A stretch of 64,000 bases of DNA from Mesorhizobium sp. B2-4-15. GTDB taxonomy: Bacteria; Pseudomonadota; Alphaproteobacteria; Rhizobiales; Rhizobiaceae. Below, piece by piece: positions 22,790 through 30,552 of this stretch (position 1 is the first letter of the stretch; every line of letters starts with the position of its first letter). Made by a program: the position numbers and the translations under genes. The stretch spans positions 124,001-188,000 of the forward strand of contig NZ_VFUZ01000004.1 of NCBI RefSeq assembly GCF_006658505.1, read 5' to 3'. The notes under the pieces were generated by a model, which had not been told where the DNA came from, ran no database searches, and was given only the letters and a program-made list of their open reading frames with translations.

Positions 22790-23206
22790 TCAAGCGCCAA
22801 GCAGGGACTTTTCCGCCGCTGCCAGTTCCTCCTGGTCATTGGTGCCAGGGAACAGATGGCCGTAGGTGTCGGCGGTCGTGACGATGCTGGAATGCCCCAT
22901 GCGCGCCTGCACCGTCTTAATGTCCTTGCCCTGCCCGCCGGCCTCCTTCGGGTTGATCAACCAGCTTGCATAGAAGTGGCGCAGCGCGTGCAGGCCGGTG
23001 TATTTCGCTGCCATGACCGGATTGCCATCCTTGTCGACCTTCGGCTTCCCGTTTCTATCGAGCGCGGGAACCGTGAGGCCGGCGGCGATCTGTGGCGGGT
23101 GAAGGCCGCGCGTCACGATGTTGGCGTGAAACTCGATGTTGCCCTCGCCATTCGGGAACACCAGGTCGAGCTTGCCCTTCGGGCATTTTAGCTTCCACTC
23201 GCGCAT
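22790..23206 (-). pseudogene. Tyrosine-type integrase, C-terminal catalytic fragment
   Basis: Only the last ~138 residues of a phage-type site-specific recombinase remain. They include the catalytic H-x-x-R in HALRHFYASWL (H73, R76), the second histidine in ARMGHSS (H105) and the nucleophile tyrosine Y115 in TADTYGHLF. The N-terminal core-binding domain and the first catalytic arginine are missing, so it should be inactive. It points toward tRNA-Gln, the usual geometry of island integrases. Its apparent 5' end overlaps the next minus-strand gene by 19 bases, marking the deletion or fusion point. Confidence 0.85.
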
Positions 23207-23631
23207 AAGGTGATCAAGACCCCAATTGCAGCCGCCATCACGATGGACAGCGCACCTATTTTCGTCAGTTGCCGCGTCAACGGATCGGCCGGTAGTGGTT
23301 CGTTCGCCATTCTCGCGATTAAGCGCCGGGCACGCTCGTCCTCTCTGCGACTTTCATATTTTGCCTTGCGCGCATCGAGCAGCTCTTGGGCATAGATTTG
23401 TCTGCAGTGTTCCGATGCGACCTGCGAATTGGAGTCCAGCCATACCTTAAACAAGTCGGGCTCAATGCGGACAGGAGCGTAGGTGAGTCCCTCCAAGCTC
23501 TCCATGTTCGTCGCATCGAAATTCCTGTGCCACTCTTCCCAGGTCGGGGGCATATCCCCGGCACCAGGAAGCTGCCGGATAAGGGAATAATCGTCTGGGG
23601 TGTAGACCGGAAGTGCCGGCAATTCCCGCAT
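23188..23631 (-). CDS. Hypothetical protein with C-terminal membrane anchor
   Basis: A 147-residue protein of unknown family. The first ~100 residues are hydrophilic (PVYTPDDYSLIRQLPGAGDM, later ARKAKYESRREDERARRL) and the end is one hydrophobic helix (IGALSIVMAAAIGVLITLC), so it is probably tail-anchored. It follows a second small gene by 6 bases, and its 3' end overlaps the integrase fragment. It is probably cargo of the element that used tRNA-Gln. No function assigned. Confidence 0.5.
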   Translation of the reverse strand: MRELPALPVYTPDDYSLIRQLPGAGDMPPTWEEWHRNFDATNMESLEGLTYAPVRIEPDLFKVWLDSNSQVASEHCRQIYAQELLDARKAKYESRREDERARRLIARMANEPLPADPLTRQLTKIGALSIVMAAAIGVLITLCASGS

Positions 23632-23637
23632 GGCGAC

Positions 23638-23808
23638 CTAGCCGACGAAGGCGTGTACGATAGCAAAGCCAATGCCGATAGCGACGCCCAGGAAGAGCTT
23701 TTCCGCAAGATCGAGGGCAAAGGCGCGGAACCGAGGCCAAACGCTTGCCTGGGCCCCTCTGAGGGCAGCGGCGATGTCATCAAACGCGTGTTCCATGCCG
23801 ACCAACAT
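23638..23808 (-). CDS. Small hypothetical membrane protein
   Basis: A 56-residue open frame ending in a hydrophobic segment (LFLGVAIGIGFAIVHAFVG) preceded by an amphipathic EHAFDDIAAALRGAQ stretch. The start is either the ATG at 23808 or the one at 23796. The longer open frame to 24150 has unlikely composition. Six bases separate it from the following gene, consistent with one transcript. Function unknown. Confidence 0.4.
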   Translation of the reverse strand: MLVGMEHAFDDIAAALRGAQASVWPRFRAFALDLAEKLFLGVAIGIGFAIVHAFVG

Positions 23809-23971
23809 AGATCGAAACCGCGAATCTGTGAATCCCCGGTTTGTTCTCATGTGGACTTGTCGACCAACGGCATCTTTCTCTTCGGAGGTACGTAGGCGGT
23901 CACCAGCCTCACGGTGTCGGCGTTGACTGTGACCGGCACACCGAGGTTCACCGTCACCCAATCCCTCCCTT

Positions 23972-24367
23972 TCAGCGGGCCAGAAAGCATCCTTGACGAA
24001 TGGTATCCTCGTAGCATTTGTCGGAAAATCCGGGATGACGTTGGCGGAGTTGGTCAACGATCTCCGGACGACCAAATCTATGGGCGAGTGCATCCTCGCC
24101 GGCTTGATAAGCGTCTTGTAAAAGTGCGCGCGCCCGGCGACGTGCGTCATCGATCTCGACCTCTGAAAAGCGATCTCTCAGAACACGTAAGTCAATTGGA
24201 AGAGGCCGCTCACCGAGTGGACCGAACGGTTGATGAGAGCTGTTATACGAAATAATTGCAAAGGCTGCATCGAGCAGCCCGGCGTTTCGCACTTCTGTCA
24301 CGACCTTACGGCCAGGTATTCGACGAGAGGGCGGGCGTGCGAGGGGGCAATGCACCGGCTGATCCAC
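23972..24367 (-). CDS. Hypothetical protein
   Basis: A 131-residue open frame whose C-terminal ~105 residues look protein-like (VLRDRFSEVEIDDARRRARA, HRFGRPEIVDQLRQRHPGFS). The early part is arginine/proline rich, so the true start may be downstream. No family recognised. It lies in the small-gene stretch between the integrase fragment and the LysR-linked oxidoreductase cluster. Confidence 0.35.
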   Translation of the reverse strand: MDQPVHCPLARPPSRRIPGRKVVTEVRNAGLLDAAFAIISYNSSHQPFGPLGERPLPIDLRVLRDRFSEVEIDDARRRARALLQDAYQAGEDALAHRFGRPEIVDQLRQRHPGFSDKCYEDTIRQGCFLAR

Positions 24368-24403
24368 CGTCCACTCCGAGCCGATGGCCGCAGAGAGCCA
24401 GCG

Positions 24404-24814
24404 CTACGCAGAGCCGGACGCGTCCATCTGCGAGGCCCGGGCCAGCGCTTGCGTGTCGACGTATTCCCGGATGTTGGTCAGTCTGCCGTCCCGGACCGTG
24501 ACGGCGAAGACCCAGTCGTCCTCGAACATCTTGTTCGTAGCTTTGATCTTTCCCCTCGCGAAGCCGACGACGAGGACCCGGTCTCCTTGCGCCACGAACT
24601 CCCGGGGCTCCGTGGACGTTTCTATCGACTTGGATGCCGTCTCAACCAAATCAGCCAGCCCGGCGTGTCCGTGCCGCGTTCCGGCCAAGGGCCAGTCCTC
24701 GCCCGGAATGATCCACTCGATGTCTTCTGCGACCAGCGCCAGCAGAGCCTTCCTGTCGCCGCGGCCGATCGCGGCGAAGAAGTTCTTCACGGTCTGGATG
24801 TTCTCGATGCTCAT
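24404..24814 (-). CDS. SnoaL-like / NTF2-fold protein
   Basis: A 136-residue protein with the NTF2-like cone fold typical of SnoaL and ketosteroid-isomerase relatives: IENIQTVKNFFAAIGRGDRKALLALVAEDIEW at the start (helix then the conserved D-x-x-W strand) and later VVGFARGKIKATNKMFEDDWVFAVTVRDGRL. Such proteins bind or isomerise small hydrophobic substrates. The ATG at 24814 has a strong GGAGGAA site. It is the last gene of the minus-strand cluster with the NADP protein and two SDRs, divergent from LysR, so probably shares their regulation. Confidence 0.8.
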   Translation of the reverse strand: MSIENIQTVKNFFAAIGRGDRKALLALVAEDIEWIIPGEDWPLAGTRHGHAGLADLVETASKSIETSTEPREFVAQGDRVLVVGFARGKIKATNKMFEDDWVFAVTVRDGRLTNIREYVDTQALARASQMDASGSA

Positions 24815-24898
24815 GGGAATTCCTCCATTTCGCACGGATCGCATCGCGCTCGATCCGATCCGTGCATCGTGGCCCGGCCGGTTGGCACGTCGTGTTCA

Positions 24899-25498
24899 TC
24901 AGTCGAACTTGACAAGGTCCTGAAAGATCAGATGACCCCAGCTACGTCCGCGCGCCTGGACTAGCAGCCCACCTTCCGACAGCCGGCCAAGTTTGATCGG
25001 CGAGAAACCGAGATTTTCCGCGAGCGCACCAATCTCCGCCGCCGCAGCGTCATCGTCGCTCGCCAGGAACACGACTCTCCTGCCACCATGCACGGCCGGG
25101 TCCTGGTCAAGGACGGCGGCGACCAAATGGTTGAAGCCCTTGACCAGTCGTCCACCAGAGAAGGCTTGCGCGACGAACCTGGAAGAAGGCTGTCCTCCCA
25201 GGTCCTCAGGGGGCACGCCATAGGCGTTGGTCACATCGACGATGGTCTTGCCCTGCCATGTGGACAGCGCGTTCGCGACCCCCGGGTGCGACTCGAAACG
25301 GACAGCCAAAAAGATGATGTCCGCCTTGACGGCTTCCGCCAGGGTTTTGGGAATGATCGTCGGTCCGATCGCGGCCGCGTCGGCTGCAAAGCTTTCCGGG
25401 TCGCGCGTGGTTGCGACGTATACCTCGATGCCCTCGCGGGCAAATGCCTTGGCGAGGGCGCGGCCGATATTTCCGAAGCCGATAATTGCGTAGCTCAT
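24899..25498 (-). CDS. NADP-dependent oxidoreductase, F420-reductase-like
   Basis: A 199-residue Rossmann protein of the 'NADP oxidoreductase, coenzyme F420-dependent' family. It opens with MSYAIIGFGNIGRALAKAFA (GxGxxG) and carries the conserved DIIFLAVRFES and GQPSSRFVAQAFSGGRLVKGFN segments. Bacterial members act on NADPH-linked substrates without F420 in organisms that lack it. The ATG at 25498 is preceded by a GAGA-rich site. It lies between the SnoaL-like gene and an SDR on the same strand. Confidence 0.82.
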   Translation of the reverse strand: MSYAIIGFGNIGRALAKAFAREGIEVYVATTRDPESFAADAAAIGPTIIPKTLAEAVKADIIFLAVRFESHPGVANALSTWQGKTIVDVTNAYGVPPEDLGGQPSSRFVAQAFSGGRLVKGFNHLVAAVLDQDPAVHGGRRVVFLASDDDAAAAEIGALAENLGFSPIKLGRLSEGGLLVQARGRSWGHLIFQDLVKFD

Positions 25499-25529
25499 GA
25501 TGTCTCTCTGATCTTGTGTGATGCCGGGG

Positions 25530-26282
25530 TCAGACCTGGGCCATGCCTCCATCGACGGCGAAATCCACGCCGGTGATGTAAGAGCTTTCGTCAGAAGCAA
25601 GGAACGTGACGGCAGCCGCAATTTCCTCTGGCTTGCCCCTGCGACCCATTGGTATCTGTGAAGCAAACTGGGCGGCCGCTTGCTCGGCTTGCTCGGGGGT
25701 AAGGCCCGTCGTTGTCTCCAACGCCGGGGTCTCGGTTGGTCCGGGACTCATTGAATTCACGCGAATTTTGCGATCTTTCAGCTCCAGTGTCCAAGCGCGC
25801 GCGAAGTTTCGCACCGCCGCCTTACTCGCAGCGTAGGTGCTGAACCCTGGCAGCCCCAACACGTTGGAGACCGAAGAGGTCAGGATGATCGAACCGCCGT
25901 CTCTGAATAGAGGAAGCGCCTTCTGCACCGTGAAAAACAGCCCCTTCACGTTCACATCGAAGGTCTGGTCAAAATGGGCCTCAGTCGCTGCCGCGAGCGG
26001 TGCGATTGTCCCCGCGCCTGCGTTCGCGAAGAGAATGTCGATGTGGCCGTGTTTCTCTTTCACGACGCCATAGACCCGGTCCAGATCCTCCAAACGCGAC
26101 ACGTCGCCCGCGGCCGTCGTAACGTTTCTCTCGATGAAGGCTGCGGCCTCCTTCAGCTCTGTCTCTCGTCGCCCGGTGATCACCACGTGCGCGCCTTCTT
26201 CAACAAAGCGCTTGGCTGTCGCCAACCCGATCCCGCTGCTTCCGCCGGTGATGACAGCGACCTTACCTTGTAGCTTTTTCAT
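25530..26282 (-). CDS. SDR family oxidoreductase (paralogue 1)
   Basis: A 250-residue classical short-chain dehydrogenase/reductase. It has the cofactor motif TGGSSGIGLATA near residue 12, an arginine at the end of strand 2 (TGRRE) that favours NADPH, NAGAG near 90, the catalytic Ser at ~139 (LTSSVSN), YAASK with the Tyr/Lys pair near 152, and the C-terminal SYITGVDFAVDGGMAQV. Substrate unknown. It is a close paralogue of the next SDR upstream, and is followed by the F420-reductase-like gene after 31 bases. Confidence 0.9.
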   Translation of the reverse strand: MKKLQGKVAVITGGSSGIGLATAKRFVEEGAHVVITGRRETELKEAAAFIERNVTTAAGDVSRLEDLDRVYGVVKEKHGHIDILFANAGAGTIAPLAAATEAHFDQTFDVNVKGLFFTVQKALPLFRDGGSIILTSSVSNVLGLPGFSTYAASKAAVRNFARAWTLELKDRKIRVNSMSPGPTETPALETTTGLTPEQAEQAAAQFASQIPMGRRGKPEEIAAAVTFLASDESSYITGVDFAVDGGMAQV

Positions 26283-26329
26283 GATCTTCTATCCTTCGTT
26301 GTGTGGGCCAGGCGCGGGACCGCGCGGCG

Positions 26330-27064
26330 TCAGAGTTGGGCAAGGCCGCCGTCGACGGCGACCTCGCTGGCGGTCATGAAGCTGCTGTCAGGCGACGCGA
26401 GAAAGGCGGCCACCGCCCCAATTTCCGCCGGATCGGCCATGCGCTGGAGCGGAGTCATCGCGCCGTAGGCCTTCTGGCCTTCCTCGCCCAGCGCTTCCTT
26501 CGCGAGCTCGGTCGCCGTCGCCCCCGGCGACAGCACGTTTACGCGGATGCCGGTGCCCTTCAGGTCCTCCGCCCAGGTCCGCGCGAGATTGCGCACTGCC
26601 GCCTTGCTCGCGCTGTAGGCAGTGAATCCCGGGGCGCCCGTAGTGCCGGCGCTCGACCCGGTCAGGATGATCGAACCGCCCGGGCCCATTAGCGGCAACG
26701 CCTTCTGGACCGTGAAGATCGAGCCCTTCACATTGGTGTCGAAGGTTTCGTCAATGTGCTCGGCGGTGATCTGGCCGAGCGGAAGCGGGCTTCCCGCCCC
26801 GGCGTTGGCGAAGACGATGTCGAGGCTTCCGCGCTCGGCCTTCACCGCAGCGTAGAGTCGGTCGAGGTCGGTCTCAGATGAGACCGAGCCTTTCACCGCG
26901 CGGGCGCTGGGCCCGAGTTCCGCCACTGCGGCGTCGAGCGCTTCCTGTCGGCGGCCGAAGATGAAGACGAAGGCGCCCTCCTCGACAAATCGCTGTGCCG
27001 CGGCGCGGCCGATGCCGGTGGCGCCACCTGTGATGACGGCGGTTTTTTCATTCAATCTGGTCAT
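26330..27064 (-). CDS. SDR family oxidoreductase (paralogue 2)
   Basis: A 244-residue classical SDR with TGGATGIGRAAA, NAGAG, LTGSSAG, YSASK and the ending FMTASEVAVDGGLAQL. Shared unusual words with paralogue 1 (RFVEEGA, DIVFANAGAG/DILFANAGAG, FTVQKALPL) show recent duplication. It is the first gene of the leftward cluster, divergent from LysR with 233 bases between the starts, the standard arrangement of a LysR-controlled target. Confidence 0.9.
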   Translation of the reverse strand: MTRLNEKTAVITGGATGIGRAAAQRFVEEGAFVFIFGRRQEALDAAVAELGPSARAVKGSVSSETDLDRLYAAVKAERGSLDIVFANAGAGSPLPLGQITAEHIDETFDTNVKGSIFTVQKALPLMGPGGSIILTGSSAGTTGAPGFTAYSASKAAVRNLARTWAEDLKGTGIRVNVLSPGATATELAKEALGEEGQKAYGAMTPLQRMADPAEIGAVAAFLASPDSSFMTASEVAVDGGLAQL

Positions 27065-27297
27065 GTCGTGCAGTCTCCTTGTTTCGCCGTCTCAAGCCTC
27101 TGGTCGCCCGAGTGGGGCCCCGCGAGACGCTTAAGATGGGTCCGCCGGCCTGAGGCATTCAGTACGCAAGCGCGCACATCGGTGGTGCGAAATCGATCCG
27201 GCTGGGCGACAGATGTCAGCGGGACGATCGCCATTTTCTCCATCGATGTGCTAGATACGGGATTTGGAAAGCGCACCGCTCGGTGCCGGATTGCACC

Positions 27298-28194
27298 ATG
27301 TTCGACTGGGATGACGTTCGCTACTTTCTTGCCGTCGCGCGCGGAGGCTCGGTTCGGGCCGCCGCCAAGCGCCTTGATGTGAACCACGCAACCGTCCTGC
27401 GACGCATCGCTCAGCTCGAGAAACGCCTCGGGGCGCATATGTTCGAAAAGCTGCCTTCGGGCTACCGCCTGACGGCTGCGGGCGAGGAGGTCCTCGATCT
27501 CGCGATCCAGATGGAAGCGTCGTCGCATTTGCTGGAGACGCGCGTCTTCGGTCGCGACCAGAGCGCGCGCGGGCTTTTGCGGGTGACGCTTCCACCGTTC
27601 CTAGCCACACACCTGCTCATGCCTGATCTCGCCGACTTCGCGCGTATGCATCCGGACATCGAGATGGAAATCTTGACGACCGGCGAGGTGGCGAATCTGA
27701 CGAACCGAGAGGCCGACGTCGCGATCCGGATCGTCGCCGACCGCAAGACCCTGCCGCTCAATCTTCACGGCCTGAAGGGACCGGAGCTGTTCAGCGGCGT
27801 CTACATGTCTCGCGATCGGCTAGCCGCGTGGCGTGCGGGCACGCCTGATCCCATTCGGTGGATAGCCATAGACAATCGTGGAATTCCGGACTGGGCGCGC
27901 GAGGGAGAAGTTCACACCACGGGAGTTCCGTTCAGAACCCCGGACGCCGAGACGCAGATCATCGCGGTGCGGCAAGGGATCGGGATGACGAAACTGCCGT
28001 GCTTCGTCGGAGATGCCGACCCCCTGCTGGTAAGGGTGCCGGGGATCGACCTGCCCATGCATGGGACCCTCTGGCTTCTCACACAGGGGGAGACACGCAA
28101 GACGAAGCGCGTGCGGCTCTTCACTGAGTTCGTGTCCCGCAGCGTCGCCGCGTACGCGCCGCTTCTCGCGGGGCGCTCCATATCGCGCGACTGA
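27298..28194 (+). CDS. LysR family transcriptional regulator
   Basis: A 298-residue LysR regulator: an N-terminal winged helix-turn-helix (FDWDDVRYFLAVARGGSVRA then AAKRLDVNHATVLRRIAQLEKRLG) and a periplasmic-binding-like effector domain (RGLLRVTLPPFLATHLLMP onward). The ATG at 27298 begins MFDWDDVR, the usual start of this subfamily; a GTG at 27283 would add five residues. It is divergent from the SDR gene at 27064, so it likely controls the SDR-NADP-SnoaL cluster. Effector unknown. Confidence 0.9.
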   Translation: MFDWDDVRYFLAVARGGSVRAAAKRLDVNHATVLRRIAQLEKRLGAHMFEKLPSGYRLTAAGEEVLDLAIQMEASSHLLETRVFGRDQSARGLLRVTLPPFLATHLLMPDLADFARMHPDIEMEILTTGEVANLTNREADVAIRIVADRKTLPLNLHGLKGPELFSGVYMSRDRLAAWRAGTPDPIRWIAIDNRGIPDWAREGEVHTTGVPFRTPDAETQIIAVRQGIGMTKLPCFVGDADPLLVRVPGIDLPMHGTLWLLTQGETRKTKRVRLFTEFVSRSVAAYAPLLAGRSISRD

Positions 28195-28199
28195 CGCCT

Positions 28200-28380
28200 G
28201 GCAGATCGCTGGCGACGCTCGCCGTGGATAAGAAATGACTTGCCCAGGCCACTTCGATGCCGATCGCTGCCTCGCGGCCAATGATGCCGTTCTCCACCTT
28301 GAGCGCCTGGCGGCGGCGCAGGATGTCCTCGACCTCGGCCGGCTTGAGATCCGGACGCAGCTGGTCCAGTTGTTTGTGAC
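28200..28380 (-). pseudogene. Unidentified gene remnant
   Basis: A minus-strand open stretch that begins just after a TAA and lacks a start codon. It reads QLRPDLKPAEVEDILRRRQA then LKVENGIIGREAAIGIEVAW, a charge pattern and codon use like real protein. It appears to be the torn middle of a gene, lying between LysR and the CYTH-CHAD gene. The family was not recognised. Confidence 0.3.
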
Positions 28381-28425
28381 AGGTTTATGACGCACAATGC
28401 GAAGCGACGCTGCGCCGAGGACACT

Positions 28426-29862
28426 ATGCAGGAAACGGAACTGAAGCTCGAGCTTTCGCGGTCGGGTGCGGGATCGCTCCTCAAGAAAAATCCGTTCGGA
28501 GCCTCGCCCACCATTCTCCAGCAAAGATCGATCTATTTCGACACCCCGGGACGGGACCTGTCCAAGCGCGGCCTGTCGCTTCGCATTCGCAAATCGGGAA
28601 ATGAACGGATACAAACCGTCAAAGCCAGCAATGACGCCGCGGCCGGATCGTTCGCACGCGAGGAATGGGAGCGGCCGGTCGCCGACGATATTCCGGTGCT
28701 TGACGATCCGCAGATCCGAGGCCTGCTTGCAGAGGCTGGCCCAAGGCTGGCGCCCTTGTTCGAGGTTCATGTCAAACGGCATCGTTGGAATGTGACGGAC
28801 AGCGGCGCCACGGTCGAAGTCGCCTTGGATCTTGGCAAGGTCGTTGCAGCCGATCGCGAGGCGCCGGTCTGCGAGATCGAGTTGGAAAAGAAGGTAGGCT
28901 CGCCGAAGGCGCTGTTTGCGCTCGCCCGGAAAGTCGACCTGATCACGCCGGCGCATCTCGGGGTGCTGAGCAAAGCAGAACGGGGTTATCGTCTGCTTGA
29001 CTCGGCGCCGGGTGCCGTGAAATCGGCGGCGACCCCGCTCTCGTCCGAGATGAGCGCGGCAACGGCTTTCGCGCGTATCGCCGCAGCCTGTCTCAGACAG
29101 TTTCGTCTGAATGAAACGGCGCTGGGCTGGTCCCGCGACGCAGAGGCCCTGCACCAGGCTCGTGTGTCGCTGCGACGGCTGCGATCTCTGTTTTCGATCT
29201 GCAAGTCCCTGTTCGACGACAGCCGTTTCGACCACCTGCGAGAAGAATTTAAATGGCTTACCTCGGAACTTGGCGATGCGCGCAATATTGACGTGATGAT
29301 CGAGCGCGCTTCGAGCGAGGCTCTTTCAAGCCGTCTTCAAGATGCGCGCGACGACGCCTATGTGGCGGTCGAAGCATCGCTCTCCTCGGTGCGCGCTCGC
29401 TCGTTGATGATCGATGCCATCGAGTGGATCTCCATCAGAGACTGGCGAACCCAATCGGACGAGCAGTCGTTAAGCGATTTCGCCTCGAGTGTATTTGATA
29501 AATTTTGGAAGAAGGTGGCGAAGGGCGGCGACAACCTCATTGATGCCGATGACGAGACCCGCCACAAAGTCCGCATTGCCGCAAAGAAACTGCGCTACGC
29601 GGCGGAGTTCTTTGAACCGCTTTACAACAGCAAGGCGGAAGTCAAACGCCATCGACGATTCATCGAGGCGATGAAGAGCCTGCAGGATCAGCTCGGCAGC
29701 CTCAACGATATCGCCACCGCCCCCGATTTGCTGGCGGCGCTGGAGCTTTCGAACGTGGCCGGTGCGAAGGATCTCTTCAGCGCCGAGGAGAAATCCAAGC
29801 TTCTCAAGGACGCCGCGGAAGCCCACGACAACTTTGTCAACACCAGGCGCTTCTGGCGTTGA
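28426..29862 (+). CDS. CYTH and CHAD domain-containing protein
   Basis: A 478-residue fusion of a CYTH triphosphate-tunnel domain (residues ~1-205) and a CHAD helical domain (~215-475). The CYTH entry ETELKLEL carries the ExExK signature (E3, E5, K7), and the tunnel residues continue with RSIYFDTPGRDLSKRGLSLRIRKSG and EIELEKKVGSPKAL. CHAD has repeated histidines and basic residues (ALHQARVSLRRLRS, ETRHKVRIAAKKLRYAAEFF). Known relatives hydrolyse inorganic triphosphate or bind polyphosphate. The ATG at 28426 is favoured over one at 28387 because it starts at the ExExK strand. Confidence 0.9.
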   Translation: MQETELKLELSRSGAGSLLKKNPFGASPTILQQRSIYFDTPGRDLSKRGLSLRIRKSGNERIQTVKASNDAAAGSFAREEWERPVADDIPVLDDPQIRGLLAEAGPRLAPLFEVHVKRHRWNVTDSGATVEVALDLGKVVAADREAPVCEIELEKKVGSPKALFALARKVDLITPAHLGVLSKAERGYRLLDSAPGAVKSAATPLSSEMSAATAFARIAAACLRQFRLNETALGWSRDAEALHQARVSLRRLRSLFSICKSLFDDSRFDHLREEFKWLTSELGDARNIDVMIERASSEALSSRLQDARDDAYVAVEASLSSVRARSLMIDAIEWISIRDWRTQSDEQSLSDFASSVFDKFWKKVAKGGDNLIDADDETRHKVRIAAKKLRYAAEFFEPLYNSKAEVKRHRRFIEAMKSLQDQLGSLNDIATAPDLLAALELSNVAGAKDLFSAEEKSKLLKDAAEAHDNFVNTRRFWR

Positions 29863-29930
29863 GGCAGCATGCAGAGCGACGAAGCTGCAGCACCGGCTAG
29901 CCCGACCGTCGCGCCGCCTAGCACCCGCGC

Positions 29931-30194
29931 CTAGGGCACTGCGCTCGACAACATTAGAACGATGCCGACCGCAATCATTAGCAGGCCTGGCCAGTTGCGC
30001 GAGAAGCCGAGAAACCCGAACCCACGCCGTCGCGGCTCGAGAGTTGGGCCAGGCGTTGCCAGCCTTGAGGCCGACCGGTCGGCTGGAGTGCCGAGCGGTG
30101 CCAAATTGCTGAGCCGGCCGTATGAGAGTGCCGCGCCTGCCATGTAGACAATGCCAGCGACGATGAGTAGCGCACCGATGAGAATGACAGTCAA
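29931..30194 (-). CDS. Small two-helix membrane protein
   Basis: An 87-residue protein with an N-terminal helix (ILIGALLIVAGIVYMAGAAL), a polar proline/arginine-rich loop, and a C-terminal helix (GLLMIAVGIVLMLSSAVP). The start is TTG at 30194, supported by a GGAGG seven bases upstream; a nearby ATG is out of frame. It is like many small unknown rhizobial inner-membrane proteins. It converges on the CYTH-CHAD gene. Confidence 0.6.
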   Translation of the reverse strand: MTVILIGALLIVAGIVYMAGAALSYGRLSNLAPLGTPADRSASRLATPGPTLEPRRRGFGFLGFSRNWPGLLMIAVGIVLMLSSAVP

Positions 30195-30552
30195 TTTTCA
30201 TCCTCCTCTCTTTAGCTTTCCAAGCCTGGCCCGCATATGAATGAAAACGGTCATGACGGCTGACAGTTCCGGCGGAGCGCCCTATCGGCTTGGACGTGTC
30301 GCCTGAATCGAACGGAACGGGCCCCGCGAACGCCGGAGGTCTGCCGTGGGGAAGAAGGCTAGGCTGATCATTGAAGCCGTGTCGGAGGAACCATTGGCCG
30401 AGGCGGATTACTACGCCAATTTCGTCGGAAGGATGAGCTTCCGCTTGGCAATCAGCATTTTGAGTTCATCGAGCGTTGGCGCCCTGGTGTTGCGAACCAC
30501 GACTTGTCCGGCATCCGCTCGTGATGAAATGGGTAGCCCCAAAGGCATTGTT
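30195..30552. other. Intergenic region at the 3' end of the moc-like operon
   Basis: 358 bases. A plus-strand frame starts at a GTG at 30346 with a protein-like opening (KKARLIIEAVSEEPLAEADY) but soon degrades and runs antisense to the PanB-like gene, so it may be a gene remnant. No RNA gene or terminator hairpin was seen. Confidence 0.35.

Noticed and set aside
27820-29235. A 471-residue minus-strand open frame
   Set aside because: It runs antisense through LysR and CYTH-CHAD, both with strong family motifs. Only the 28200-28380 part, in a different frame, looked coding.
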